DNA from: a virus
Direction: 5' to 3' (one strand)
DNA length: 24,472 bases
Virus record (IMG/VR): IMGVR_UViG_3300023210_000213
Coordinates: 1 to 24,472 of that record
In this document: positions 1 through 8,847 of the stretch, in pieces
Layout of the letters: each line of letters starts with the position of its first letter
How positions within the stretch are numbered: position 1 is the stretch's first letter
Program-made: the position numbers and the translations under genes
The notes under the pieces: generated by a model
What the model was told of the DNA's origin: nothing
Seen by the model: the letters and a program-made list of their open reading frames with translations, nothing else
The model's database searches: none

Positions 1-33
1 ATTAAAATATTTTACTTCTATAGTTGCTGGCAT
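1..33 (-). CDS. 5' end of a further late gene (partial)
   Basis: Reading leftward from an ATG at 33-31, eleven codons are open to the window edge (MPATIEVKYFN). The gene follows the large muzzle-like gene after a 29-base AT-rich gap with no hairpin, so it is probably in the same late operon. Too little is visible to name it. The start fits the leader style of its neighbours: an A/T-only stretch just before ATG. Confidence 0.5.
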   Translation of the reverse strand, partial: MPATIEVKYFN

Positions 34-62
34 AATTTATTATTACTTATTTATAATTTTAA

Positions 63-3000
63 TTACCATCCTTGATATTCCATTGCTAATGATGGATAAT
101 TTGAATTAGCTAAACTTTTTAATCCTGTACTGTCAAAATATGCCACCCATCTTCTGTGTATATTTTGTGTTAACCCAGGGTTTCCAAATGAACTCGTGTT
201 AGAATAGTCAGTTCCATACACAGCATTAATGTCACTCGAGTTTGACCCAGCAACATATTGAAACCATCCAGCACTATCAGGGATCCATTCTTGGGTAAGA
301 TCGGCATCTGTATAAAATTTTGTAACATATTTCATATGCCATTCTCTTGCAAAAAGAATTTGATTTGCGCTTTGAGTTGACGCAATCTGTGCTGTATTTT
401 GCGCCGTGTTACTAACTCTATATTGATAAGAATATATATTGCTTCCGCCGTAAGCCGCCGGATAGTAAAAGTCACCAAAGAATACATTAGCATTTACTAG
501 ACCACTTATTATGTTAAACCCATCTGCTGGACATTCATTAGACCCATATCCAACAACTATAGGATTAGAGGATCCGTTTGAACTTTTTATTCCCCAAGGG
601 TATCTTACTATAATTCTATAATCACCAAATTTGTCTGCTATATTAGCATATGGTGATTTACCTATTACAAAAGTTTTTCTTGCAATAGTATTTTGATTAC
701 TACCGTTAAGTGCTTTTGCCTGCGTGTTTGCCTCTAAGCACGCGGTATTTAAAATATCAGTTGTAAAACTTGAGCTATTAACTCTGCTTGATTGAAAATA
801 AAAAGGTAAATTTCTTTGATTTATTATTCCAGCTCCCCCAACTGAGCCTCCTGAATCAAAAGCTGCCCTATTTATTTGAGAGCCCCCAAAATTAATGGTT
901 TTACCTTCAATATCTGTTGCTGTAACCCAATTATTACCTGAGCTAAATGGCCTATATTGTAAATAGATAGGGTACATAAGCAAAGGATAATCATCAATTG
1001 TTAATCCTTCAAGCCCTACATCTAATTGATTAAAATTAATTTCTACCCCTATAAACGCTGTCCCCTGCCGCAAGCCAGCTTGAGATTGGTCTAATGTTGT
1101 AGCGTCAGCTGAAGACTGGATAGCCATTGCGTTTTGATTTTTATTAAGCATATAAAAATTTGCGCAATCTGGTACAGAGCTAAGAACTCTGGTTTCGCCA
1201 CCCCTATTCACAGTTACTTCGTTTATACTATTACTTAATTGCAAACCGTCATAAGGGGCTCTAATGTCGTTATTGCTAGTAATTGATACTCCTGGTAAAG
1301 GTATACTTCCTGCAGCATTATCAACAGCAGTTTGGCCTCCTACAAAATACAAGGCCCCAGACTCTCCACCCGAATTAGCAATACTAAACCCATATTTAGA
1401 AGTTGATCCAAATTCTGTATTAAGAGCTTCGTTGCCAAATAAAGCAGTAAGCTGTAAATTAGTAGCGTCAGTTGGCCCACCCGCGTCAGTTAATGTAATA
1501 GTTATAGGATATGGCCCAGTTAAATCTTCCGTTGTTGATAATTCACCAGCGGCGTTTATGCTAAATATAGTTTGATTAGCAGGAGATGTAATGGACCAAC
1601 TTAAATCATTTGTGTTTAAACTTGTATCAGCCGCACCATTTACGCCTGTAAATGTGGCTAATAACCCTGTTGATCCAGCCGTAAATTGCAGAGTAAGATT
1701 ACTAGGGACTGGGTCAATATTTACAGATGCTTGATTTGGTATTGTATAGGTTTTAAAAATAGGTGAAGTATTTGCTAAAGGCACTTCAAAGCCCGCTGAC
1801 CCTGCTGAGTTTCCAGAAACGTCGGTAAAATTAACTGTTATATTATATACTTTTTCTGTCCCAGCTTCTAAGCTATAATAAAAATCTTTAGTACTTTGTA
1901 TTTTATATCTATACCAAGTATCTTGGTTTTGGTTATCATAAGGAGAACTTTCGGGGGACACTTCAACAACAGTAAAAAAAGTAGATTTATTTTGTTCATC
2001 ACTTAAACTTGTAACACTAGCTATCGATGCAGTTAACCTGTTGGCCGGTAAATCTTGATTTACAGCTTCTCCTAAAGAATTAATATCTACAGGGGCCCAC
2101 CCTGCGTCAGCGGTTGAGGGTAAAATATCTACATTACCATTTGCATGACTTTGATTTTCATTAAAATCTACTGTAACAGTACCAATAGCGCCAGTAACAA
2201 CATTACTCGTGATTTCTATAGCAGTATTTAATTCTGATATTAATCCACTAGTAGATGTTTCATAATATATATCTAATCTTGATTCAACAGGTTCTGTTTC
2301 AAATACACTCAATAAAAAATTATATGTGCCTGAAGCTCCAGCCGAACCTATAGGGTTTGATGCTATTTGTGATATTCTTCCAACTAAAGGATTTGATGTA
2401 GTATCATAAATATCACTTAAAGCAGTTGTAGAACCAAATAAATCATCTTCTTCGGCAATAGTAATTACAGTATTTGATTGATTTGCTGGATAAAATTGTT
2501 TATTATAAGTTGGAGGGCCGGCTGTATCTGGAGTAACTCTACCAAATAATTGTACTGAACTTCTAAATTGTTTTTGTTCAGGGCCAACTTCAGATAAATC
2601 TCTGGGCACTTTGTTTACATTATCATTAATTAATGTAATAAATCCGACTGCACCAGCGGGATCATTAGTAGAAACGCCGTTCGGAGGGCCATTTAAAATT
2701 CCAGGTAAATAAACATTATAGTAATCTTGTTCAAATTGTTTAACCACAACTTTATAGCTATACCAACCTAATGGATTGTAATTATTACCCGATCCAATAT
2801 AAAGCCCTGGTATACCAGACTTAGCTGGAATTGGGGATGGTGTAGTTATAGGACTGTTAAATAATATTTTTAAAGCATCCCCGGGCCAAGAGGCTACGGG
2901 AGTATCAGCATCGTTTCTATAAGGATGATAATGAGTCGAGGCCGCAAATGTTCCTCCGCCACTTGTTATAGAAGCATCGGCAAATTGAGACAATAACACT

Positions 3001-4406
3001 GTAGATGATCTTCCGTACCTATCTGAAACAACAATCCCTACTTGATAATTTCTATTCTGTTTTAAGGTGCTATTAGGGTATTCTACTTTACTAGTGTCGC
3101 CAGCCGCCAAATTAAAATTAGATTTATCAAAAGCTCCTATTTTGTAATCTAATTGAGAAGTAAGCTGCCCATTTAAATCTTGAAACAGTGGAGTATGTTT
3201 ATCTTGGAAATTGCCATAAATAACTCTATTTCCTGATATTTCTTGAGAAAAGGCTTTAACCGGAACTTTATCATATACTCTGATTAAATCTGATTCAGGC
3301 AAAGTTTTATAGGGTTTTAAACTTTGGTAAATATAATTTATTGTAGAGTCTGTATAGGTTGTTTCAAACTGATTATTAACTAATAAAGTGTCTACTACTT
3401 GTACGGCTTGCGCATCTGATTCTTTATAAACAATATCAATTTCTGTAACTTTTAAAGTATTATTTAGTGTTGCTCCGGTAATAGCCGAGCCGTCTATAGC
3501 TTTTGGCAAGGGAATATTTAAAGTAATTTCGTTTACTTTATTTTCCATAAAATTAACTACGGTGCTTCTAAATGTTGCATCCTCATCTTCTGCATAAAAA
3601 TATCCGTCTTGTTTGGGTATAAAACATTCTTGAGTAAAAGGCGCTAGCGCTGAATATTCATTATCTTCAAATTTAAATCTATAGCTAAATCTTACAAATT
3701 TATCCTCTAAATAATCTGGATCTCCCGCATAATCTGTTTTTAAATATGGGTTTGCCGGAGGGTTTGTATCTGCGGCATTAATTGCGGGCACCGTGGGGCT
3801 TACTACATCTTTCATAGTAGTTTCATATTCCCCTGCTATAGAGCTTTCTTGATATAAATTTATAGCTTCATAAGGCGCAAATTTAGCTACTGAAATATGA
3901 TCTTCCGTAGTGTAATACCCTAATGTTTTATTTATATTTATTTTTCTTGGTTGATTTCTATTGTCTGTCCAAAACAATAAATTTTCAACTATGTTAATCC
4001 CATAAATAGGGTTTAAAGTTGAAAAATTTAAAAACAGCCCTTCAACCAATTTAGTAGAGGTTTGAGTTAAAGTATTATAAGCATAAATAAAATGGTTAAA
4101 TGTATTAATATCGTACTGATATGCGGATTCTGTATTATTTGTTAAAAATAAATATACCGTATCATTAATTGGGTTGACTATATGACCTATAGCTTGTAAT
4201 CCTGTATAGTTTGAGTTTAAAGCTTGGAAATCACCTTGGGGCAATAAAGCATTACCTAATACATTTTCTAATGCCCCTACGTCATCGCCCTCTGATTTAC
4301 TAACTTGTATATTAAAGCCTTGTCTATATTCGCCTTGAGGCACTAGCCGTGCATCAAGATCTAAATTCATTTTAGACTTTATAAAAGCATTTTTAACTTC
4401 TGCCAT
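63..4406 (-). CDS. Very large neck/tail protein, muzzle or stabilisation type
   Basis: A 1447-residue protein and the largest gene in the window. The N-terminus (AFIKSKMNLDLDARLVPQGEYR, residues about 7-28, then SEGDDVGALENVLGN) matches, from memory, the conserved start of the big stabilisation/muzzle proteins of crAss-like and many marine short-tailed phages. The N-terminal ~400 residues look like beta-propeller or tail-nozzle material. Residues about 880-990 look like an inserted cadherin/Ig-like domain (IPNQASVNID, then FSINAAGELSTTED and PYPITITLTD). The C-terminal ~450 residues are beta-rich, with many Ser, Asn and Gly. It likely forms or caps the distal part of the short tail below the ring proteins. 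It lies 4 bases after the ring/adaptor gene, so the two are co-transcribed. The cadherin-like insert could contact the host surface. The structural role is fairly sure; the exact position in the virion is inferred. Confidence 0.7.
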   Translation of the reverse strand: MAEVKNAFIKSKMNLDLDARLVPQGEYRQGFNIQVSKSEGDDVGALENVLGNALLPQGDFQALNSNYTGLQAIGHIVNPINDTVYLFLTNNTESAYQYDINTFNHFIYAYNTLTQTSTKLVEGLFLNFSTLNPIYGINIVENLLFWTDNRNQPRKININKTLGYYTTEDHISVAKFAPYEAINLYQESSIAGEYETTMKDVVSPTVPAINAADTNPPANPYLKTDYAGDPDYLEDKFVRFSYRFKFEDNEYSALAPFTQECFIPKQDGYFYAEDEDATFRSTVVNFMENKVNEITLNIPLPKAIDGSAITGATLNNTLKVTEIDIVYKESDAQAVQVVDTLLVNNQFETTYTDSTINYIYQSLKPYKTLPESDLIRVYDKVPVKAFSQEISGNRVIYGNFQDKHTPLFQDLNGQLTSQLDYKIGAFDKSNFNLAAGDTSKVEYPNSTLKQNRNYQVGIVVSDRYGRSSTVLLSQFADASITSGGGTFAASTHYHPYRNDADTPVASWPGDALKILFNSPITTPSPIPAKSGIPGLYIGSGNNYNPLGWYSYKVVVKQFEQDYYNVYLPGILNGPPNGVSTNDPAGAVGFITLINDNVNKVPRDLSEVGPEQKQFRSSVQLFGRVTPDTAGPPTYNKQFYPANQSNTVITIAEEDDLFGSTTALSDIYDTTSNPLVGRISQIASNPIGSAGASGTYNFLLSVFETEPVESRLDIYYETSTSGLISELNTAIEITSNVVTGAIGTVTVDFNENQSHANGNVDILPSTADAGWAPVDINSLGEAVNQDLPANRLTASIASVTSLSDEQNKSTFFTVVEVSPESSPYDNQNQDTWYRYKIQSTKDFYYSLEAGTEKVYNITVNFTDVSGNSAGSAGFEVPLANTSPIFKTYTIPNQASVNIDPVPSNLTLQFTAGSTGLLATFTGVNGAADTSLNTNDLSWSITSPANQTIFSINAAGELSTTEDLTGPYPITITLTDAGGPTDATNLQLTALFGNEALNTEFGSTSKYGFSIANSGGESGALYFVGGQTAVDNAAGSIPLPGVSITSNNDIRAPYDGLQLSNSINEVTVNRGGETRVLSSVPDCANFYMLNKNQNAMAIQSSADATTLDQSQAGLRQGTAFIGVEINFNQLDVGLEGLTIDDYPLLMYPIYLQYRPFSSGNNWVTATDIEGKTINFGGSQINRAAFDSGGSVGGAGIINQRNLPFYFQSSRVNSSSFTTDILNTACLEANTQAKALNGSNQNTIARKTFVIGKSPYANIADKFGDYRIIVRYPWGIKSSNGSSNPIVVGYGSNECPADGFNIISGLVNANVFFGDFYYPAAYGGSNIYSYQYRVSNTAQNTAQIASTQSANQILFAREWHMKYVTKFYTDADLTQEWIPDSAGWFQYVAGSNSSDINAVYGTDYSNTSSFGNPGLTQNIHRRWVAYFDSTGLKSLANSNYPSLAMEYQGW

Positions 4407-4410
4407 TTAT

Positions 4411-5637
4411 TTAACTTTTAATCCATTTAGATTTATTACGCATTACTTGAACTATTTCGTCTAGTTTAATATTAGATAATCTAATTTTTGCATTACGAAG
4501 TTTAGCGCTTTTTTCTCTTTTATATCTATTAACTATATATTCAGGGGTATTAACTTTGGTTGATAAAACAGCATGATTAACATAAGAATATATAGCCTCT
4601 TCTGCCATTTTGGGGACCTTCATATCTTGATCATATGCAAGTCCATCAGATATATATTCAAATATTATTAAAGCATCTCTTAAATTACTTGAAAAAGATA
4701 TTTTACCTTCCCGGTGGTTCATTGTAAACCAACCATTTCTTTGTGATGTTTCAGGGTTTAATCCATACCTTTCACCCCAAAATCCTTCAAAACCAAATCC
4801 ATACCAAGAACCCGGATATATACCTTTGTTTATTTCATTTAAATTTAAATTACCATTTATTAAACGATCATTTGCTCTAGCCCATTTAGATTCCGTTAAT
4901 GACGTTGCGTTTAAATCCTCGCTAAAATTATCTTGAATAGGTATTCCTTGCCAATCTTGTGGTAATAAGCTATTCGGGTTGGATGTTAATGTAGTAGGAT
5001 ATATAATATGTTTTACGCCTAATTGGTCTACCCAAGACATTTTAACATAATTAACATAATCTTGCGGTAATGGTATTGATAAACTAGGGGGCACTGTGGC
5101 CTCTTGCGATTTTATACTCGGCAGAGTATCGTAACTAAACTCCTGTAAAGCTCTTTTTACATGAAAAATTATATCATTTCTTTTAACATTTTGAATAATT
5201 TTCCCTTGACCTACATAGCCCACTAAAAAGTTTGTTATTAAATCAGAAACTTTAATATATGCATAACTACCATAATTTTCTTCTACAATATTGCCATAAG
5301 CGTCTTCATCGCCGTAATTTCCTCCTGTTAAATTTTTTAGTTGAACTACTATAACTGTATTTTGGGCGGGAACCGCTTGTATTGTTATGGTGTTACCTGC
5401 TACACTATAAGTTTGAGTATATTCAGTATAAGAGCCAGCTATGCCGGTGGGGCTTGTATATAGTTTAAAATTATTTTCGGCATAATTTACAGTAGTAGGA
5501 TCAAAGCTGCGAAACGCCAAATCTGTATTAAATGTAGTCGTAAATGTATTATTACTCCCGTCTGCTAAAAATGTTTGTGATCCAGCGTAATATTGTGCAT
5601 TAGTTTCTTGCACTAAACCTCCGTTTGGTTTTGCCAT
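4411..5637 (-). CDS. Ring/adaptor (tail tubular-like) protein with an N-terminal beta domain
   Basis: A 408-residue protein. Residues about 130-408 have the layout of a phage neck ring or adaptor subunit: an N-terminal helix pair (RNDIIFHVKRALQEFSYD), then IPLPQDYVNYVKMSWVDQLG, a late aromatic/Gly-rich loop and a basic C-terminal helix (VNRYKREKSAKLRNAK). These features recur in ring/tail tubular proteins of crAss-like and marine podoviruses. Residues about 20-105 are a separate beta-domain (FLADGSNNTFTTTF, then AGNTITIQAVPAQNTVIVV), like small domains found in phage fibres and decoration proteins. It is probably fused to the adaptor core to project from the neck. The gene sits between another ring-type gene and the muzzle-like gene with gaps of 4 to 6 bases. 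Which ring it forms cannot be told from sequence alone. Confidence 0.65.
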   Translation of the reverse strand: MAKPNGGLVQETNAQYYAGSQTFLADGSNNTFTTTFNTDLAFRSFDPTTVNYAENNFKLYTSPTGIAGSYTEYTQTYSVAGNTITIQAVPAQNTVIVVQLKNLTGGNYGDEDAYGNIVEENYGSYAYIKVSDLITNFLVGYVGQGKIIQNVKRNDIIFHVKRALQEFSYDTLPSIKSQEATVPPSLSIPLPQDYVNYVKMSWVDQLGVKHIIYPTTLTSNPNSLLPQDWQGIPIQDNFSEDLNATSLTESKWARANDRLINGNLNLNEINKGIYPGSWYGFGFEGFWGERYGLNPETSQRNGWFTMNHREGKISFSSNLRDALIIFEYISDGLAYDQDMKVPKMAEEAIYSYVNHAVLSTKVNTPEYIVNRYKREKSAKLRNAKIRLSNIKLDEIVQVMRNKSKWIKS

Positions 5638-5643
5638 AGCTTA

Positions 5644-6402
5644 TTAACTTTTTTCATTTATTTCATCCATTTGCACTTGCTGTGCTGCCGCCTGAACTAT
5701 TTGAGGATCTCTAATTATAATTCCTGCGTATTGAAGTACTCTTAAAATAACTTCTGTTTGCTCGCTTTCATGAAGCTCAAAATTAATAGAGCCTGTTGGT
5801 TGAGTAGATGCATTATACTCTTCTTCGTTATATAAATACTCGCCTAGCGTACCTACATTAAAACCCCATATTACATTAGATGGTTTTTTAACATATTCTA
5901 CTTGCACATTATTTTGAATAGTATCTGGTTTTATAAACAAATAATTGTTCTCATACAAATATGTAGGGAAAGTTTCAGTTGCTTTTGTTAATTTAGATTT
6001 TTCAGAAGTATAAAAATCATTTCTTTGAAGTCTTTGTATTAAAACTTCATTATTATATGTTACTTCACCCAATCTATAAAAGTTAACAGTTCTTCCATAA
6101 GAATCAGTAGTGGGCAGAGTAAAATAATTAGTAGGGGTAGGTGATGTATTATTATATAAGGCATTGCCAAACGTTTTAAATATAGCTACTTTTTCATCTA
6201 TATTTTCTAGCCTATCAGCGTAATTTAAATCGCTTTGAGGAACTCTAGCTTGTTGATTTAAATCTTCAAAATATTTTTCAAATATTTCAAGTTGAACTTG
6301 TGTTCCTACTTTGTTAAATTCATCAGGAGTCATATACCCCCTTTGCTCTTTATTTAAAATAGACAACACTGTTTGATATACAGTATTTACGTTTATTGCC
6401 AT
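5644..6402 (-). CDS. Neck ring / connector structural protein
   Basis: A 252-residue protein opening with a helical segment (VNTVYQTVLSILNKEQRGYM) followed by TPDEFNKVGTQVQLEIFEKY. This beginning is widespread in structural proteins of marine and crAss-like phages, where the genes lie between the capsid and the tail-hub genes. The middle has beta segments (NYFTLPTTD, YRLGEVTYNN, YLFIKPDTIQNNVQVEYVKKP). The C-terminus is a helical tail (TEVILRVLQYAGIIIRDPQI, then AAAQQVQMDEI). It has no catalytic motif and no membrane segment. It is followed after 6 bases by the adaptor gene, and a small hairpin separates it from the gene before it. Role as a connector or ring subunit is inferred from family resemblance and position. 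Confidence 0.6.
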   Translation of the reverse strand: MAINVNTVYQTVLSILNKEQRGYMTPDEFNKVGTQVQLEIFEKYFEDLNQQARVPQSDLNYADRLENIDEKVAIFKTFGNALYNNTSPTPTNYFTLPTTDSYGRTVNFYRLGEVTYNNEVLIQRLQRNDFYTSEKSKLTKATETFPTYLYENNYLFIKPDTIQNNVQVEYVKKPSNVIWGFNVGTLGEYLYNEEEYNASTQPTGSINFELHESEQTEVILRVLQYAGIIIRDPQIVQAAAQQVQMDEINEKS

Positions 6403-6428
6403 TTTTATTTTTTGTTATATAATAGTAA

Positions 6429-6446
6429 AGCCGCCAAAAGACGGCT
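6429..6446 (-). terminator. Short hairpin, possible weak terminator
   Basis: In the leftward transcript a 7-bp stem (one G-U pair) closes a four-U loop: arms AGCCGUC and GGCGGCU. The downstream tract is only UUUACUAUU, so termination would be inefficient. It lies 24 bases beyond the 281-residue gene and before the ring gene, in the only gap above 60 bases in that stretch. It could also protect the upstream mRNA's 3' end. Confidence 0.45.
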
Positions 6447-6469
6447 CTACATATTATAAATATTACACG

Positions 6470-7315
6470 TTATAGAAGTTTTTTCTCTATAGATTTGTAA
6501 ACTTCTATGCCTTCATCTGTTTTAAAGAATGCGGCCATAGCTGAATACGGGTTTTCATCAAAAGGAACATTCATTATTTTTCTTCCTGTTTTAGCCCATG
6601 CAAAAGTTCTTTGGTCTTGTGATAAATCTAAAAGGCCCAATTCGGTAGCGTTAATAGCTACATTTCTTAATTGTACATTTTCATCATTGGCCAACTCTAA
6701 GAACAGTTGAGCATTTTCTTTAGCAAATATTAAAAGATCTCTTTTAATCTCTTTAGAACTCATGTCAGATACCTTAGAACCAACCTCAACTCTTAAAATA
6801 GCCTCAGCCTGATCTATATCCATATCTCTTCCAACATTTAAAGCTTCAATAATATATTCAATAGTTTCTAAATCATCTACAGCTTCTTCTACAGGATTAA
6901 ATTCGGTATATTTAACTCCTTTCATTGGATGGTAAAGAGATAATAACTTTTGCAAATTTTGTTTTTCTTTAGTTACGGTTAGTGTACCATTTCTAAAAAC
7001 AATATGACCTAATGTTGCTTCACCTGATTGTTCATCAACTAATGGTGAATTTTGATTAGTTGCATATCTTAATTCTCTTTGTTCATTTTTTTCTTTATCA
7101 AACCATAATAAAGGATAACGACCCGTGTGACGAGATGCTATAGTATATGTTAGTGGGGTTTTAAGACCATTTAATAAATATGTTCTGTCTTTAATTTCCC
7201 ATTGTGGTTTTTTAGGTGTTGATACTTTAGCTGCAGGTTTTGCAACTTCTTTTGTTTCAATTACTTGAGGTGCAACCTCAATATCTTTTACTGCTTGAGT
7301 AGCTTTCTTAGCCAT
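6470..7315 (-). CDS. Conserved phage structural-region protein, function unknown
   Basis: A 281-residue soluble protein. Residues 1-37 are a Lys/Ala/Pro-rich, probably disordered leader (KPAAKVSTPKK). The rest is an ordered domain: a beta-rich part (RTYLLNGLKTPLTYTIASR, HIVFRNGTLTVTKEKQNLQ) and then acidic helices (EEAVDDLETIEYIIEALNVG, DIDQAEAILRVEVGSKVSDM). I recall similar proteins directly after the capsid gene in marine phages but know of no proven function. Candidates are a head-tail connector or head-completion factor, or a capsid accessory. It is isolated by hairpins on both sides, a strong one after the capsid gene and a weaker one after itself, so its dosage may be set separately from both neighbours. 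I see no signal peptide, membrane segment or catalytic motif. Confidence 0.55.
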   Translation of the reverse strand: MAKKATQAVKDIEVAPQVIETKEVAKPAAKVSTPKKPQWEIKDRTYLLNGLKTPLTYTIASRHTGRYPLLWFDKEKNEQRELRYATNQNSPLVDEQSGEATLGHIVFRNGTLTVTKEKQNLQKLLSLYHPMKGVKYTEFNPVEEAVDDLETIEYIIEALNVGRDMDIDQAEAILRVEVGSKVSDMSSKEIKRDLLIFAKENAQLFLELANDENVQLRNVAINATELGLLDLSQDQRTFAWAKTGRKIMNVPFDENPYSAMAAFFKTDEGIEVYKSIEKKLL

Positions 7316-7342
7316 GATATAATAAAATTAAATAGTTAAAAG

Positions 7343-7375
7343 GTAAAAACTACCCCCGTTAATACAACGAGGGTA
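7343..7375 (-). terminator. Rho-independent terminator after the capsid gene
   Basis: The leftward transcript folds into a 10-bp stem (arms UACCCUCGUU and AACGGGGGUA, one G-U pair) with a five-base loop GUAUU, followed by GUUUUUAC. This is the best terminator in the window. It starts 17 bases past the capsid stop codon, so many late transcripts probably end here and the neck/tail genes to the left are read by read-through or from another promoter. Confidence 0.85.
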
Positions 7376-7391
7376 ATTTATACCAGGTAAA

Positions 7392-8837
7392 TTATGATGC
7401 GGTAAACAATACAAAATTGTTAGCACCTTGTACACACAAACATCTTTCAGACAAGAAGTGAACGTCCATAGAGTCAATGTCAGAAGTAAAAGCACCTCCG
7501 GCAGATCCAGTAATCCAAGACTTCATTCTTCTATCTTCAGTTTGAGAAGCTCTGTAACGAACATGCAAGAAAGGTCTACGAATGTTAGAACCTAAAATTT
7601 GATCGTATACAGTTGATGTTCCAGCAGGGATAAGAACTCCGTCAATTGCTGAAACAGCTACTCCACCTCTTGTAGAAGCGTCATTAAGATATTTCCAGTC
7701 GGTTTTATAAAAGTCATAAGAACCTCTTCTAAATCCTGAAAAACCAAGATTCAAAGCCATTTCTTCAGAGTTTTCAAATAGACCAAAAGCAGTACCTCCC
7801 CCAATACCGGAAGAAATATTAGCTAGCATATCGTCAAAATCCAAAGAAGTTTTTCTATTCAAGAAAAGCATATTCTCTTCAATAGCACCTTGAGTATCAA
7901 GATTTTTAAGAATACTATCAAATTCTCCAAGACCGGCTGCAGCACTAAAATTGTTTAGCACGTTACCTCTTGCATTAATAGCAGCAAAAAGACCTTCAGT
8001 TCCGCCGTAGTCAGCAGCAATACCAGCAACTCCAGAACCTGCAGCAGCTTTTTCGCCTTCAACCATAGACATTTCAAGATAATCTTCAAATCTCAAACGA
8101 GTTTCAGATTCAGCTTTTAAATACCATAAATATCCAGATGTTCCATCTTCAGTAGCAACTTCAACCCAACCAATCTGAGCCATATCTGATCCATTGACCA
8201 CATATTTTTCTTTAATAATAATTGGTGAATTGTTAAATTGAGTAAAAGATGGGGTTACGCTTCTAATATCAGCATCACCAGTTCCTTTTCTATATTCAGA
8301 ACCATATACAAATATTTTAAGATTTGTAGGTGCCCCAGCGCCAAAAGTAGCGGCAAGATCAGCTCCAGTATATGTAGCTACAGTAATTGTTGCTAGAGTA
8401 GAAGAAGTATCGACACTATTGGTTACTAAAGCTTTTACTTCAGCTCCAGTAGTAGGATTCATTACTACAATAGTTTGATTAATAGAAATTGCATTATCAA
8501 CAAAGTTAGCACCCGCAGTAGCATTAAGTACAAAAGTTAAAGTTGTTGCGCTAGCTTTAGTAACATCATTATATGCAATGTGCAATCTATTTTGCTCTGA
8601 CCAAATTACTTGATCTGAGGTCATAGGCATTTCTGCTCCTACCATACGGAGGAATCCAGAAAGAGTTCGGTTTCCATATCGCTCTACTTCTTGTTCGTAG
8701 ATCTCAGGAAGATATTGTGCAGCGAAATCTGAAAAATCATCGCCGGCTTTATCTGTAAATTGCAGATAATTTGTAGACAGAACTTGTTGTTTCTGACTAG
8801 GTTTAATTGTCCCAAACGAGGGTACTACATTACTCAT
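7392..8837 (-). CDS. Major capsid protein (HK97 fold, crAss-like type)
   Basis: A 481-residue protein, the usual size for crAss-like capsid proteins. The N-terminal region carries the segment I associate with this family: DFAAQYLPEIYEQEVERYGN, then TLSGFLRMVGAEMPMTSDQV and IWSEQNRLHIAY (residues about 37-92). This is the N-arm/E-loop side of an HK97-type fold. A Thr/Val/Ala-rich beta insertion (about 95-185) follows, then an axial-domain-like part. Codon choice differs from the neighbours, with more C-ending codons (TTC, ATC, TAC, CTC), fitting very high expression. It lies 10 bases after the scaffold-like gene and is closed by a strong terminator. The phage chaperonins in this window may serve its folding, as gp31 does for T4 gp23; that is inference. 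No protease is visible nearby. Confidence 0.85.
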   Translation of the reverse strand: MSNVVPSFGTIKPSQKQQVLSTNYLQFTDKAGDDFSDFAAQYLPEIYEQEVERYGNRTLSGFLRMVGAEMPMTSDQVIWSEQNRLHIAYNDVTKASATTLTFVLNATAGANFVDNAISINQTIVVMNPTTGAEVKALVTNSVDTSSTLATITVATYTGADLAATFGAGAPTNLKIFVYGSEYRKGTGDADIRSVTPSFTQFNNSPIIIKEKYVVNGSDMAQIGWVEVATEDGTSGYLWYLKAESETRLRFEDYLEMSMVEGEKAAAGSGVAGIAADYGGTEGLFAAINARGNVLNNFSAAAGLGEFDSILKNLDTQGAIEENMLFLNRKTSLDFDDMLANISSGIGGGTAFGLFENSEEMALNLGFSGFRRGSYDFYKTDWKYLNDASTRGGVAVSAIDGVLIPAGTSTVYDQILGSNIRRPFLHVRYRASQTEDRRMKSWITGSAGGAFTSDIDSMDVHFLSERCLCVQGANNFVLFTAS

Positions 8838-8847
8838 ATTTTAAATT

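Noticed and set aside
1264-1575. Plus-strand ORF of 103 codons inside the muzzle-like gene
   Set aside because: Antisense shadow of a strongly supported gene; its translation is low-complexity with no recognisable motif.
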